NCBI RefSeq assembly: GCF_001650025.1
Contig: NZ_LVVY01000068.1
Location: 49,091 to 113,090, forward strand
Length of the DNA: 64,000 nucleotides
Origin: Devosia elaeis
GTDB taxonomy: Bacteria; Pseudomonadota; Alphaproteobacteria; Rhizobiales; Devosiaceae
Direction of reading: 5' to 3'
The notes under the pieces were generated by a model. That model did no database searches. It was not told the DNA's origin and saw nothing but the letters and a program-made list of their open reading frames with translations. Below are positions 55,171 through 64,000 of this stretch, piece by piece; within the stretch, counting starts at the first letter, position 1, and every line of letters begins with the position of its first letter. Position numbers and translations under genes: made by a program.

Positions 55171-55704
55171 ATGAGCAGAGACGTTCAAGAGCGCGAAAGC
55201 GAGTTCGTCGATCGCCTGGTCCACATCAATCGTGTGGCCAAGGTTGTGAAGGGCGGCCGTCGCTTCGGTTTTGCGGCGCTCGTCGTCGTCGGTGACCAGA
55301 AGGGTCGCGTCGGTTTCGGTCACGGCAAGGCCCGTGAAGTTCCCGAGGCTATCCGCAAGGCCACCGAGCAGGCCAAGCGCCAGATGATCCGCGTTCCGCT
55401 GCGGGATGCCCGTACGCTGCACCACGACGTTACCGGCCGCCACGGCGCCGGCAAGGTCATCCTGCGTGCCGCCGTTCCGGGTACCGGTATCATCGCCGGT
55501 GGTCCGATGCGCGCTGTGTTCGAAACGCTTGGCATCAACGACATCGTTGCCAAGTCGCAGGGCACTGCCAATCCCTACAACATGGTTCGCGCCACGTTCG
55601 ATGCGCTCAAGCGCGTTGACAGCCCCCGTTCGGTGGCTTCCCGTCGCGGGCTCAAGGTTTCCGAACTTCAGGCTCGCCGCGGCGAGGCTGCTGTCGAAGC
55701 CTGA
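55171..55704 (+). CDS. rpsE: 30S ribosomal protein S5
   Basis: A 177-residue S5 involved in decoding fidelity. The [20 protein letters not shown] loop, where spectinomycin mutations occur, looks wild type. ATG 55171 begins [16 protein letters not shown]; the longer upstream frame overlaps rplR and is rejected. Confidence 0.98.
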   Translation: MSRDVQERESEFVDRLVHINRVAKVVKGGRRFGFAALVVVGDQKGRVGFGHGKAREVPEAIRKATEQAKRQMIRVPLRDARTLHHDVTGRHGAGKVILRAAVPGTGIIAGGPMRAVFETLGINDIVAKSQGTANPYNMVRATFDALKRVDSPRSVASRRGLKVSELQARRGEAAVEA

Positions 55705-55726
55705 TTGAGAGGCGCGGAGAAGTACA

Positions 55727-55915
55727 ATGGCTAAAGCCAAGACCATCGTCGTCCAGCAGGTCGGTTCGCCGATCCGCCGTGAGAAGAGCCAGCGCGCGAC
55801 CCTGATCGGGCTCGGGCTCAACAAGATGAACAAGCAGCGTGAGCTGGTTGATACGCCCGAAGTGCGCGGCATGATCAACAAGATCCCGCATCTCGTCCGC
55901 GTCGTCGGCGAGTAA
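55727..55915 (+). CDS. rpmD: 50S ribosomal protein L30
   Basis: A 62-residue L30. [21 protein letters not shown] and the [18 protein letters not shown] core are typical. It sits between rpsE and rplO in the spc group. Confidence 0.97.
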   Translation: MAKAKTIVVQQVGSPIRREKSQRATLIGLGLNKMNKQRELVDTPEVRGMINKIPHLVRVVGE

Positions 55916-55928
55916 GGAAGTTACGAAC

Positions 55929-56429
55929 ATGACCCGTTTGAACGAACTTCGCGACAATCCCGGCGCCAACAAGGTCCGCGTCCGCATCGGCCGTGGTATC
56001 GGCTCGGGTGTCGGCAAGACCGGTGGCCGCGGCGGCAAGGGCCAGACGGCCCGCGCCGGTGTCGCCATCAACGGCTTCGAAGGCGGCCAGATGCCCCTTC
56101 ACATGCGTATGCCGAAGCGCGGCTTCAATGCCTGGAATCCGAAGGATTTCAACGAAGTCCGCATCGACCGCATCCAGGCCTATATCGACAGCGGCAAGCT
56201 CGATGCCAAGGGCGTCGTTGATTCCGCGGCTCTCGTGGCTGCCGGCGTCATCCGTCGTCCCAAGGACGGCGTGCGCCTGATCGGCTCCGAAGGCTTCTCG
56301 GCCAAGAAGGTCACCTTCAAGGTCGATTACGCCACCAAGGGCGCTGCTGCTGCCATCGAGGCGGCCGGCGGCAAGCTCGACCTCATCCCGGTCAAGGAGA
56401 CCTGGAAGAAGGCCCCGCGCGCCGAGTAA
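55929..56429 (+). CDS. rplO: 50S ribosomal protein L15
   Basis: A 166-residue L15 with the long basic, glycine-rich N-terminal extension ([20 protein letters not shown]) and a globular C-terminus. The 238-bp gap that follows holds a palindromic element before secY. Confidence 0.98.
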   Translation: MTRLNELRDNPGANKVRVRIGRGIGSGVGKTGGRGGKGQTARAGVAINGFEGGQMPLHMRMPKRGFNAWNPKDFNEVRIDRIQAYIDSGKLDAKGVVDSAALVAAGVIRRPKDGVRLIGSEGFSAKKVTFKVDYATKGAAAAIEAAGGKLDLIPVKETWKKAPRAE

Positions 56430-56549
56430 TCACTCGGCAGGGCGCACGCGGCGATCGATGCCGGGTGCGCTCTTGTGGTTTGTTGCGTCTGGCGGGGACA
56501 TATCCCATATATGCCTCTCCATGCGCTCCGAGCGCACCTGGCATTTAGA

Positions 56550-56595
56550 GCATCGCGCGGAAAAGTGGGAACCGGTTTTCCGCGTCAGGCGATGC
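56550..56595. repeat. Hyphomicrobiales-type palindromic element between rplO and secY
   Basis: GCATCGC (56550-56556) pairs with GCGATGC (56589-56595), and CGCGGAAAA (56556-56564) pairs with TTTTCCGCG (56576-56584) around the core GTGGGAACCGG. This core is shared with a palindromic repeat found in many copies in Rhizobiales genomes. Confidence 0.8.
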
Positions 56596-56667
56596 GGAAA
56601 CAAATGACCAGGGCGGCATCTGTGTTCGTCAGAACGATCGCCGCTCTGGGCCATAGGAGCGATTTAT

Positions 56668-58005
56668 ATGGCGTCCGCAGCCGAACAGCTCGCACGTAAT
56701 CTTTCTTTCTCGACCTTCTCGAAGGCGAAAGCCCTGCAGCAGCGCATCTGGTTCACACTGGGCGCGCTGCTTGTTTATCGTCTGGGCACCTATATCCCGC
56801 TGCCGGGCATCGATCCGGATGCGTTCCGCGCCACGTTCGAACAGAGCCAGCAGGGCATTATCGGCATGTTCAACATGTTCGCCGGCGGTGCCGTCGAGCG
56901 CATGGCGATCTTTGCCCTCAACCTCATTCCCTACATCACCGCGTCCATCGTAGTGCAGGTGGTGTCCACCGCGTCGCCGCGCCTGGAGGCCCTCAAGAAG
57001 GAGGGTGAGGCCGGCCGTCGCAAGATGAACCAATATACCCGCTACCTGGCGGTGCTGTTCTGCGCCATCCAGGCCTATGGCATTGCCGTGGGTCTCGAGG
57101 GCAGCCAGGGCGTCGTGCTCAATCCGGGCTGGTTCTTCCGTATCTCGACCGTCATCACCCTGGTCGGCGGCACCATGTTCCTGATGTGGCTGGGCGAGCA
57201 GATCACCGCGCGCGGCGTGGGTAACGGCATCTCGCTCATCATCTTCGCCGGTATCGTGGCGAACCTGCCCTCGACCGTGGCGCAGACCCTGGAACTGGCC
57301 CGTACCGGCGCCATCCCGGGCTTTGCCGGCCTCGGCATGCTGGTCCTGGCCCTGGTGGTGATCGCCGTCATCGTCTTCTTCGAACGCGCCCAGCGCCGGC
57401 TGCTGATCCAGTATCCGAAGCGCCAGGTGGGCAACAAGATGTTCCAGGGCGACACCTCGCACCTGCCGCTGAAGCTCAACACCTCGGGCGTGATCCCGGT
57501 GATCTTCGGCTCCTCGCTGCTGCTGCTGCCGGCCACGATCGCTTCGTTCGCGGCCCAGGGCGACGCTCCGGCCTGGCTGACGACGGTGACCGCCCTGCTG
57601 GGGCGTGGGCAGCCGCTTTATCTGGCGCTGTTTGCCTTCTTCATCATCTTCTTCGCCTTCTTCTATACGGCCATCGTGTTCAACCCGACCGAGACGGCGG
57701 ACAATCTCAAGCGCTCCGGCGGCTTCATTCCGGGCATTCGTCCGGGCGAGCGGACGGCGCAGCATATCGATTACGTGCTGACCCGCATCACCGTGGTCGG
57801 TGCCGTCTACCTCACGGTGGTGGCGCTGATCCCGGAAGTCATGTTCAGCCAGTTGGCGGTGAGCCAGTTCATCGGCGGTACCTCGCTGCTGATCATGGTG
57901 ACCGTGACGCTGGATACGATCACGCAGATCCAGAGCCATCTGGTGGCCCAGCAATATGAAGGGCTGTTGAAGAAGTCCCGTCTTGGAGGAGGCAAGCGTC
58001 GATGA
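56668..58005 (+). CDS. secY: Protein translocase subunit SecY
   Basis: A 445-residue ten-helix channel of the SecYEG translocase. The N-terminal [20 protein letters not shown] helix, the [12 protein letters not shown] plug region and the cytoplasmic loop with QYPKRQ are all recognisable. It is encoded within the ribosomal superoperon as usual. Its last four bases (ATGA) overlap the adk start. Confidence 0.98.
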   Translation: MASAAEQLARNLSFSTFSKAKALQQRIWFTLGALLVYRLGTYIPLPGIDPDAFRATFEQSQQGIIGMFNMFAGGAVERMAIFALNLIPYITASIVVQVVSTASPRLEALKKEGEAGRRKMNQYTRYLAVLFCAIQAYGIAVGLEGSQGVVLNPGWFFRISTVITLVGGTMFLMWLGEQITARGVGNGISLIIFAGIVANLPSTVAQTLELARTGAIPGFAGLGMLVLALVVIAVIVFFERAQRRLLIQYPKRQVGNKMFQGDTSHLPLKLNTSGVIPVIFGSSLLLLPATIASFAAQGDAPAWLTTVTALLGRGQPLYLALFAFFIIFFAFFYTAIVFNPTETADNLKRSGGFIPGIRPGERTAQHIDYVLTRITVVGAVYLTVVALIPEVMFSQLAVSQFIGGTSLLIMVTVTLDTITQIQSHLVAQQYEGLLKKSRLGGGKRR

Positions 58006-58571
58006 GGTTGATCCTGTTGGGACCGCCGGGGGCGGGCAAGGGTACACAGGCGAAGATTCTGGTGGAGGCCTATGGCATTCCCCAGCTCTCCACCGGCGAT
58101 ATCCTGCGCTCCGCCATTGCGGCCCAGACGCCGCTCGGCCTTGAGGCCAAGGCTATTGTCGATCGCGGCGACCTCGTGTCCGACGCCATCGTCAACGGCA
58201 TCGTCTCCGAGCGGCTCGACGCCGAAGATTGCAAGCCGGGCTTCATCCTCGATGGTTTCCCGCGCACCATTGCCCAGGCGGAGGCCCTGGACCAGATGCT
58301 GGCAGACAAGGGCATTGCCCTCGATGCCGTCATCGAGATCAAGGCCGAGGCTGACGAACTGGTAAAGCGTGTTATCAATCGCGCCAAGGAATCGGGTGGG
58401 GCCCGTGCGGACGACAACGAGGAAGTGCTGCGCAAGCGCCTCGGTGTCTATTCCGAACAGACCGCGCCGCTGGTCGCCTATTACACCGAACGGGGCCTGT
58501 TGAAGGCCGTGGACGGCATGGCGCCGGTCGAAGAGGTTACTGCCGCGATCAAATCGGCGCTCGGCAGATAA
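58002..58571 (+). CDS. adk: Adenylate kinase (short form)
   Basis: Converts AMP and ATP to two ADP. It has 189 residues. The P-loop [11 protein letters not shown] is at 7-17, the AMP-site motif [10 protein letters not shown] follows, and [14 protein letters not shown] is the family signature. The LID domain is short and has no zinc-binding cysteines, unlike the 214-residue E. coli form. It is coupled to secY by a 4-bp overlap. A 175-bp gap follows, holding no gene I can support. Confidence 0.97.
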   Translation: MRLILLGPPGAGKGTQAKILVEAYGIPQLSTGDILRSAIAAQTPLGLEAKAIVDRGDLVSDAIVNGIVSERLDAEDCKPGFILDGFPRTIAQAEALDQMLADKGIALDAVIEIKAEADELVKRVINRAKESGGARADDNEEVLRKRLGVYSEQTAPLVAYYTERGLLKAVDGMAPVEEVTAAIKSALGR

Positions 58572-58746
58572 TTCGGGGCCGGGCAGGGGCTGTTGACTCT
58601 GGCCGGTCTTGTCCTTAAAGAACCGCACCAGTCTCATGGATTATTGGGCTGGATTCGGTTTTCCCTTAGTTGGGGGTCGAAATCCGGTCCCTTGTTGTTT
58701 AAAGGCACCCGCCGGGATGGCGCGTGTTGAATGAAGGAGAGCAGAC

Positions 58747-59115
58747 GTGGCTCGTATTGCTGGCGTCAATATCCCGACGAATAAGCGCGTGGTGATCGCG
58801 CTGCAATATATTCACGGGATCGGCGAAAAGTTCGCCACCGATATCACGACCAAGGTCGGTATTCCGGCCGAGCGTCGCGTCAATGAACTGACCGACGCCG
58901 AAGTCATCCAGATCCGTGAGGCCATCGACCGCGACTATGTCGTGGAGGGCGATCTGCGCCGCAACGTGGCGATGAATATCAAGCGCCTGATGGACCTTGG
59001 CAATTATCGTGGCCTGCGTCACCGCCGTGGCCTGCCGGTCCGCGGTCAGCGCACCCACACCAATGCCCGCACCCGCAAGGGTCCGGCCAAGCCGATCGCC
59101 GGCAAGAAGAAGTAA
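58747..59115 (+). CDS. rpsM: 30S ribosomal protein S13
   Basis: A 122-residue S13 of the 30S head and intersubunit bridge. The start is GTG 58747, preceded by GAAGGAGA. It begins [23 protein letters not shown] after the initiator residue. The conserved [22 protein letters not shown] tail is intact. It begins the alpha gene group. Confidence 0.98.
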   Translation: MARIAGVNIPTNKRVVIALQYIHGIGEKFATDITTKVGIPAERRVNELTDAEVIQIREAIDRDYVVEGDLRRNVAMNIKRLMDLGNYRGLRHRRGLPVRGQRTHTNARTRKGPAKPIAGKKK

Positions 59116-59121
59116 GTTTGA

Positions 59122-59192
59122 AGCGAATAGCGATTGGCGGGTAGCGAATAGGGTTTTGTTTCTATTCGCTACTCGCTCATTCACTACTCACT
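59122..59192. repeat. Inverted array of 7-bp repeats between rpsM and rpsK
   Basis: Four forward heptamers, AGCGAAT, AGCGATT, GGCGGGT, AGCGAAT (59122-59149), face four reverse ones, ATTCGCT, ACTCGCT (59164-59177) and ATTCACT, ACTCACT (59179-59192). The inner arms 59137-59151 and 59162-59176 pair at 14 of 15 positions around a 10-nt loop, so the transcript would form a long hairpin inside the alpha operon. Confidence 0.85.
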
Positions 59193-59244
59193 TCCAGGTG
59201 GAGCTGCTGGCATTACGGCAGCGCCGATATCCCAGAGGATAATA

Positions 59245-59637
59245 ATGGCTAAGACTGAAGTCGCGCGCGTCCGCCGCAAGGAGCGCAAGAATATCACTTC
59301 CGGCGTCGCACATGTGAACGCCTCCTTCAACAACACCATGATCACCATCGCGGACATGCAGGGCAACACGATTTCGTGGTCGTCCTCGGGCGTGATGGGT
59401 TTCAAGGGCTCGCGTAAGTCGACCCCTTATGCCGCGCAGGTCGCGGCCGAAGATGCCGCCAAGAAGGCGCAGGAGCACGGCATGAAGACCCTCGAGGTCG
59501 AAGTGCGCGGTCCCGGTTCGGGCCGTGAATCTGCCCTGCGCGCCCTCCAGGCCGCCGGCTTCAACGTTACCTCTATCCGTGACGTGACCTCGATCCCGCA
59601 TAATGGCTGCCGTCCGCGCAAGCGGCGCCGCGTCTAA
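59245..59637 (+). CDS. rpsK: 30S ribosomal protein S11
   Basis: A 130-residue S11 on the 30S platform, contacting the Shine-Dalgarno helix. [20 protein letters not shown] and the terminal [21 protein letters not shown] are conserved. The preceding gap of 129 bp holds a repeat array. Confidence 0.98.
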   Translation: MAKTEVARVRRKERKNITSGVAHVNASFNNTMITIADMQGNTISWSSSGVMGFKGSRKSTPYAAQVAAEDAAKKAQEHGMKTLEVEVRGPGSGRESALRALQAAGFNVTSIRDVTSIPHNGCRPRKRRRV

Positions 59638-59653
59638 CAAGACCATTAATATG

Positions 59654-59680
59654 CTCCCGGCCGATTGGATGGGCCGGGAG
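59654..59680 (+). other. Hairpin between rpsK and rpoA
   Basis: CTCCCGGCC and GGCCGGGAG form a perfect 9-bp stem with a 9-nt loop, 16 bp after rpsK. There is no T-run, so rpoA expression probably continues through it; a processing or attenuation role is possible. Confidence 0.55.
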
Positions 59681-59738
59681 TCCTATTGTGTTTGCGGCGG
59701 TGCGGCCTTCATGGCCGCGATTTTGAAAGGACAATACC

Positions 59739-60758
59739 GTGACGATCCAGAGGAACTGGCAGGAACTGATCAAGCCGACCAAACTGGACATTGTTTCGGG
59801 CAGCGACAACGCGCGCGTGGCCTCGGTTGTTGCCGAGCCGCTTGAGCGCGGTTACGGGCTTACCCTGGGCAATGCCCTGCGTCGCGTGCTGCTGTCGTCG
59901 CTTCAGGGCGCGGCAGTGACCGCAATCCAGATCGACGGCATTCTGCACGAATTCTCCTCGCTTCCCGGCGTGCGCGAGGACATCACCGACCTGGTGCTGA
60001 ACGTCAAGGAAATCGCCCTGAAGATGGGTGGCGAAGGCCCGAAGCGCCTGACCCTCTCCAAGCAGGGCCCGGGTGCCGTTACCGCCGGTGACATCAAGGT
60101 CTCCGGCGATATCGAAGTGCTGAACCCCGAACTGGTCATTTGCCATCTCGACGATGGCGCCGAGATCAATATCGAGTTCACTGTCAATTCCGGCAAGGGC
60201 TATGTTCCGGCCGAGAAGAACCGTCCCGAGGACGCCCCGATCGGTTACATCCCGGTCGATGCGCTGTTCTCGCCGGTGCGCCGCGTGAGCTACAAGGTCG
60301 ATGCGACCCGTGCGGGCGAAAGCCTCGACAAGGACAAGCTGACCCTCAGCGTCGAGACCAATGGCGCGCTGTCGCCCGAAGATGCCGTGGCCTTTGCCGC
60401 GCGCATTCTCCAGGACCAGCTCTCCGTCTTCGTCAATTTCGAAGAGCCCACCAAGGAAAAGGCCCAGGATTCGGTTCCCGAGCTGGCCTTCAACCCGGCG
60501 CTGCTCAAGAAGGTCGACGAGCTCGAGCTTTCGGTGCGTTCGGCGAACTGCCTCAAGAATGACAACATCGTCTATATCGGCGACCTCATCCAGAAGACGG
60601 AAGCCGAGATGCTGCGGACGCCGAACTTCGGCCGCAAGTCGCTCAATGAAATCAAGGAAGTCCTGGCACAGATGGGGCTTCATCTCGGAATGGACGTCAA
60701 CAACTGGCCGCCCGAGAATATCGATGACCTCGCCAAGCGCTACGAAGATCATTACTGA
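59739..60758 (+). CDS. rpoA: DNA-directed RNA polymerase subunit alpha
   Basis: A 339-residue alpha subunit. The N-terminal assembly domain (about 1-235, [31 protein letters not shown]) and C-terminal domain (about 255-339, [23 protein letters not shown]) for UP-element and activator contact are joined by a linker. The start is GTG 59739 with AAAGGA 8 nt upstream. It assembles with the beta and beta' subunits encoded earlier in the window. Confidence 0.99.
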   Translation: MTIQRNWQELIKPTKLDIVSGSDNARVASVVAEPLERGYGLTLGNALRRVLLSSLQGAAVTAIQIDGILHEFSSLPGVREDITDLVLNVKEIALKMGGEGPKRLTLSKQGPGAVTAGDIKVSGDIEVLNPELVICHLDDGAEINIEFTVNSGKGYVPAEKNRPEDAPIGYIPVDALFSPVRRVSYKVDATRAGESLDKDKLTLSVETNGALSPEDAVAFAARILQDQLSVFVNFEEPTKEKAQDSVPELAFNPALLKKVDELELSVRSANCLKNDNIVYIGDLIQKTEAEMLRTPNFGRKSLNEIKEVLAQMGLHLGMDVNNWPPENIDDLAKRYEDHY

Positions 60759-60789
60759 TCCGGCGCTGCCAAGATTTTAGGAGAAACCC

Positions 60790-61212
60790 ATGCGCCACGC
60801 TAATCGAGGCCGCAAGTTCAGCCGGACCGCATCCCACCGCAAGGCCATGTTTGCCAACATGTCCGCCGCGCTGATCAAGCACGAACAGATCGTCACCACG
60901 CTTCCCAAGGCCAAGGACCTGCGTCCGATCGTCGAGAAGCTCATCACCCTGGGCAAGCGCGGCGACCTGCATGCCCGTCGCCAGGCCATCGCGCAGATCC
61001 GCGACGAGGCCCAGGTGGCCAAGCTCTTCGCCGTTCTCGGCCCGCGCTACAAGGAGCGCAATGGCGGCTACCTGCGCATCCTCAAGGCCGGCTTCCGCTA
61101 TGGCGACAATGCCCCGCTGGCCGTGATCGAATTCGTCGATCGCGACGTCGATGCCAAGGGCCAGGATTCCGGCCCGACCTTCACCCAGGACGACGAAGCC
61201 GAAGCGGCATAA
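60790..61212 (+). CDS. rplQ: 50S ribosomal protein L17
   Basis: A 140-residue L17 at the tunnel exit. [20 protein letters not shown] is diagnostic. An acidic C-terminal tail of about 20 residues extends past the E. coli length. It is the last gene of the superoperon, followed by a strong terminator. Confidence 0.98.
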   Translation: MRHANRGRKFSRTASHRKAMFANMSAALIKHEQIVTTLPKAKDLRPIVEKLITLGKRGDLHARRQAIAQIRDEAQVAKLFAVLGPRYKERNGGYLRILKAGFRYGDNAPLAVIEFVDRDVDAKGQDSGPTFTQDDEAEAA

Positions 61213-61240
61213 GCCCAGGCTTCCGGTTTTGAACATGAAG

Positions 61241-61269
61241 CGGCCCCGGTTTTCCGGGGCCGTTTTTTT
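61241..61269 (+). terminator. Intrinsic terminator of the ribosomal superoperon
   Basis: CGGCCCCGG (61241-61249) and CCGGGGCCG (61254-61262) form a perfect 9-bp stem with a TTTT loop, followed by seven Ts (61263-61269). It lies 28 bp after rplQ. Confidence 0.97.
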
Positions 61270-61311
61270 GTGCGCCAAAGCATTCGACTATCGACTGAAC
61301 TCAAACTGGCC

Positions 61312-61382
61312 GTCATTGCCGGGCTTGTCCCGGCAATCCATCTCGGGACCGCATGGACCACCGGGACAAGCCCGGTGGTGAC
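61312..61382. repeat. Paired palindrome element
   Basis: The cleanest copy of the two-hairpin unit: TTGCCGGG-CTTGT-CCCGGCAA and CCACCGGG-ACAAG-CCCGGTGG, beginning GTCA and ending TGAC. It follows the superoperon terminator. Confidence 0.88.
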
Positions 61383-61643
61383 GATGGTGAGATGCGTTGC
61401 CATTTCAGCTCGATAGCAAAAACGCCCTGGAGCGCGTTCCGCCTTCGCAGCGCGGAAGAGAAGATTAGAACTTATCCCCGCCCGCAACGCCGCCCTTATT
61501 CTCCTCCCATCCCCGTCACACACGCGGCCCCGACGCAGGGCCGGGCGGGGAGGCCGGGAAGGGGGGCGCCTCTTCACGCGGGTAGAAGCTCGGCAGCCGG
61601 ACCTGCAATAACGGTACCGCCTGAATCCGGACCCGTGGGAAAA
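61383..61643. other. Intergenic region without a supported gene
   Basis: About 260 bp between the paired palindrome and the nested palindrome. It is C-rich in the middle (about 61480-61560). Open frames across it lack ribosome-binding sites and protein-like composition. I see no RNA gene. Confidence 0.5.
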
Positions 61644-61729
61644 TCCGGTTTCGTGACGAACGGCCATTGGTTCGTTCTCTTATGTTTCGACAGGGCCAAT
61701 GGCCGTTCGTTACCGTGATGAAAACCGGA
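61644..61729. repeat. Nested palindrome near the end of the FlaR-like gene
   Basis: The inner arms 61656-61670 and 61696-61710 (ACGAACGGCCATTGG and complement) pair perfectly over 15 bp around a 25-nt loop. Outer arms TCCGGTTT (61644-61651) and AAACCGGA (61722-61729) extend it through an asymmetric internal loop. It ends 18 bp from the stop of the minus-strand gene. Confidence 0.75.
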
Positions 61730-61747
61730 CGTGGCAGCGCGGTCCGG

Positions 61748-62302
61748 CTAAAGGCGTGACCTGCTGCCGGGGCGCGAGAGTCCCCAGGCTGCATAGAGCG
61801 CGTCGAGCTCCCGCTGGTCATGCGTGAACACGAGCGGCAGCCCGGTCTCCCGGGCCTTCTGCCGGGAGCGCTCAGAGGCGTGCCGCGTGTGCCAGAGCCA
61901 GTGGATCATTTCCCATTTGATGGAATCCCTGTTGCCGTCGAGCGCGCCGGCCCGGGCGCCATTGGTCGTGCGGCGGAAATAGCGCCAATAGCGTCGCAGC
62001 AGGTTGTCATCGACCACGATGATGCCGGTGGCGCGCGCGATGCGTTGCGGCAGCACTTCGGAATAATTGCCGTCCATCACCCATTCGGGCTCGAGGATGG
62101 CGGCGTCATGCAGGGCGTGGAATTCGGCTGTCGGCCGTTGCTGCCAATCGGTGCCGGGCAGGTGGCGGAACCGGTCGACGTGAAAAGCCGGAACGCCCAG
62201 CCGCTGCGCCAGCGCCACGGCCAGCGTCGATTTCCCGGCATTGGTCGGCCCCATGATCATGATGCGGCGGCCGAGATCGGCGAGGGGCGGGAAATCGGAC
62301 AT
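61748..62302 (-). CDS. P-loop kinase-like protein (FlaR/AdK-like topology modulation family)
   Basis: A 184-residue P-loop protein. Walker A GPTNAGKST is near residues 17-25, and HVDRFRHLPGTDWQQRP and WVMDGNYSEVLPQRI match the FlaR-type family related to adenylate kinase and shikimate kinase. The substrate is unknown. ATG 62302 begins the protein; the longer upstream frame passes through a palindromic repeat (62326-62354) and is rejected. Confidence 0.82.
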   Translation of the reverse strand: MSDFPPLADLGRRIMIMGPTNAGKSTLAVALAQRLGVPAFHVDRFRHLPGTDWQQRPTAEFHALHDAAILEPEWVMDGNYSEVLPQRIARATGIIVVDDNLLRRYWRYFRRTTNGARAGALDGNRDSIKWEMIHWLWHTRHASERSRQKARETGLPLVFTHDQRELDALYAAWGLSRPGSRSRL

Positions 62303-62325
62303 GGAGTTGTCGGGGCTCAGAAAAA

Positions 62326-62444
62326 TGGATTGCCGGGACAAGCCCGGCAATGACGAAGGTTCTGATATCTGGGCGAAACGATCAAGCCAATGATCGGCTC
62401 GCTGTTCCAATAGACGTCACCACCGGGCTTGTCCCGGTGGTCCA
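62326..62444. repeat. Paired palindrome element in inside-out arrangement
   Basis: The first arm (62326-62354) reads TGGATTGCCGGG... and ends TGAC; the second (62416-62444) begins GTCACCACC and ends TCCA. Each arm is a hairpin identical in sequence to an arm at 61312, but both are flipped so the GTCA/TGAC ends face inward across 61 bp. Confidence 0.8.
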
Positions 62445-62475
62445 GTATGCCTACCCGCGAGGGAGCAGCCCAACC

Positions 62476-63657
62476 TCACTCCGCCGGCGCCATGTCCTTG
62501 CCCGTGTAGACCTCGTCCACCCAATATTGGTCGCGGCGGACGAAGCCGTTGAACGGGGTCAGCGAGGCCTGCGTATAGGCGCCCATCAGGCCGAACTCGA
62601 TCCAGTCGTCCTCGTCGATATCGGCGGGCAGGGTGAAGACCTGGGGCAGCACGTCATAGCTGTCGCAGGTCGGGCCCCAGAGGGTGAATTCGCTGAATTC
62701 GCCATTGTTGTCATGGAGGCGCGGACCGCGCCACACCCGCACGGGCGGGGTGAAGTGCATGAACTTCACTTCCATCAGCGCGCCATAGGCCCCGTCATTG
62801 ACATAGACCGACTGGCCGCCGCGCTGATGCTTTACGCGCAGCAGCAGCGAGGTGGAGGAGGTCACCAGCGCCCGGCCGGGCTCGATGATCAGCTCGGGCT
62901 TGTTCTTGCCGAAATGGTCCTCGACGGCCTTGGCGATGGTCTCGAAATAATAATCCATCGGCGGGGCAACGCTGGTCGGGTAGGGGGCCGGATAGCCGCC
63001 GCCGATATTGAGGCGCTTGAGCTCGATCCCGGCTTCCTCGACGATGCGCGCCGCCGCCGCGATATGGCGCTCATAGGCATAGGCGTCTTCGCACTGGCTG
63101 CCGACATGGAAGCAGAGGCTGGGCGTATAGCCCATTTTCTCGACGGCGGTGACGATTTCGGCGGCGGATTGCTCCATCACGCCGAACTTGATGCCGAAAT
63201 CGTAGCTCTTGAGCGCCTTGCCGGCCTTGAAGCGGGTCGTCACCTCGACATCGCGGCTGGGCGACACCACCGCGGCCAGCTGGTCGAGCTGCTGGGGATG
63301 GTCGATGGTGAAGCTGCGGACCCCGAATTCCTCATAGGCGCGCTCGATCTCGCGCTTGTTCTTGATGGGGTTGTTGTAGTGCATCACCGCGCCGGGCGCG
63401 TAGTCGCGCACCAGTTCCATCTCCACGTTCGATGCCACGTCGAAGGCCTTCAGCCCCTCGGCATGCAATTGGGAGATGATATGGGGGGAGGGATTGCACT
63501 TCACCGCATAGGTCAGCAGCCCGTCAAAGCCCTTTTTGAAGACCTTGATCGCCCTCCTGAACTCCTTTTCCGAAAACAGGAAGGAGGGATAGTCCGGCGC
63601 TTCGGCGGCGATCAGCGCGGAAGTGTTGGCGTGGACAATTCTCGGCTCGTCGGTCAT
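62476..63657 (-). CDS. Ornithine/lysine decarboxylase, type III PLP fold
   Basis: A 393-residue PLP enzyme of the alanine-racemase-fold group, producing putrescine or cadaverine. The PLP lysine is Lys53 (YAVKCNP), HVGSQ and GGGYPAPY are cofactor-binding motifs, and WGPTCDSYD carries the active-site Cys331 contributed by the partner subunit. This eukaryote-like ODC type is typical of Alphaproteobacteria. Substrate choice between ornithine and lysine cannot be read from the sequence. A 245-bp gap separates it from the divergent exported-protein gene. Confidence 0.93.
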   Translation of the reverse strand: MTDEPRIVHANTSALIAAEAPDYPSFLFSEKEFRRAIKVFKKGFDGLLTYAVKCNPSPHIISQLHAEGLKAFDVASNVEMELVRDYAPGAVMHYNNPIKNKREIERAYEEFGVRSFTIDHPQQLDQLAAVVSPSRDVEVTTRFKAGKALKSYDFGIKFGVMEQSAAEIVTAVEKMGYTPSLCFHVGSQCEDAYAYERHIAAAARIVEEAGIELKRLNIGGGYPAPYPTSVAPPMDYYFETIAKAVEDHFGKNKPELIIEPGRALVTSSTSLLLRVKHQRGGQSVYVNDGAYGALMEVKFMHFTPPVRVWRGPRLHDNNGEFSEFTLWGPTCDSYDVLPQVFTLPADIDEDDWIEFGLMGAYTQASLTPFNGFVRRDQYWVDEVYTGKDMAPAE

Positions 63658-63902
63658 TGGACAACAGGCCTTTCAGGGGCTGGGGGGAACGCGGGAAACT
63701 CCTATGCGTTTCGGGGGTTCCGGTTGGAAAGCGCATTGAAGTGAGCGCTGCATATAGGGCCGTGTGACCCCTCGCGCAAACGTTTATTTGGGTCCAATAC
63801 CAACAATGCGGAAACGTCATTTTGGTGACAGAATCCGGGCGCTTTCGTCCCTGTGCCGGAAATGGGATTTCCGGCCGAGAAATTGATTCCGAAGGTTTGG
63901 CC

Positions 63903-64000
63903 ATGTCGTTGCGAACGCTGGTATTTTCAACCGTCGCCCTTGTCGCTCTCGCCATGGGTGGCGCCTTGGCTCTGTCCCCCTTTAACGGCTCGCCCCCGCC
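63903..64000 (+). CDS. Exported protein, N-terminal fragment
   Basis: Only 32 codons before the window ends. MSLRTLVFSTVALVALAMGG followed by ALALSPFNGSPP is a clear signal peptide or N-terminal anchor. GAAGG lies 7 nt before the ATG. The mature protein is outside the window, so no function can be given. Confidence 0.7.
   Translation, partial: MSLRTLVFSTVALVALAMGGALALSPFNGSPP

Noticed and set aside
61353..61718. Plus-strand open frame of about 120 codons after rplQ
   Set aside because: It begins inside a palindromic repeat, has no ribosome-binding site and runs through the nested palindrome; the composition is Pro/Arg-rich noise.

Overview
The window is a high-GC chromosomal segment from an alphaproteobacterium, most likely of the order Hyphomicrobiales and plausibly Devosia or a close relative. 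The placement rests on gene content and order (tRNA-Trp, secE-nusG-rplKA-rplJL-rpoBC, then a str/S10/spc/alpha ribosomal block), a short-form adenylate kinase, single-domain xylose-type transporter ATPases, and the dense intergenic palindromes common in this order. No database search was possible, so the genus is an inference. There is no sign of a prophage, integrase, insertion sequence, CRISPR array or rRNA operon.

Region 1 (1-24,300) is mixed metabolism. It holds a truncated DUF2336 gene, NAD kinase, tRNA-Thr, sulfate activation (cysD-cysNC), and a xylose transport locus (divergent ROK regulator, xylF-xylH-xylG). These are followed by a DUF1345 membrane protein, glutathione-dependent formaldehyde dehydrogenase, an alpha/beta hydrolase, a P-loop protein, a UPF0178 protein, a polysaccharide deacetylase lipoprotein, an alditol/xylitol oxidase and an RlmB-type methyltransferase. 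tRNA-Gly and tRNA-Tyr come next, then an IclR regulator divergent from a pcaIJF beta-ketoadipate module with a perfect 12-bp inverted-repeat operator between them. An aldo/keto reductase and tRNA-Trp close the region.

Region 2 (24,300-36,600) carries secE, nusG, rplK, rplA, rplJ, rplL, rpoB and rpoC, ending in a UUCG-loop intrinsic terminator. Region 3 (36,600-42,300) is a 6-kb insert of carbohydrate genes: a second CUT2-type sugar ABC transporter, a Gfo/Idh/MocA dehydrogenase and, convergent to them, a flavin monooxygenase-like protein. It separates rpoC from rpsL.

Region 4 (42,450-61,270) is the str-S10-spc-alpha superoperon, from rpsL through rpoA and rplQ to a strong terminator, with secY and adk in their usual place. 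Region 5 (61,270-64,000) holds a FlaR-like P-loop protein, a type III PLP ornithine/lysine decarboxylase and the first codons of an exported protein.

I found no convincing undescribed defence or mobile system. The observations most worth following are a natural Arg88 in ribosomal protein S12 (the K88R streptomycin-resistance substitution), an inverted heptamer repeat array between rpsM and rpsK, a family of GTCA...TGAC-ended palindromes including one inside the rplKA-rplJL cluster and one in inside-out arrangement, the PcaR-type operator, a 23-codon membrane-peptide ORF beside tRNA-Trp, and a nested palindrome near 61.65 kb.
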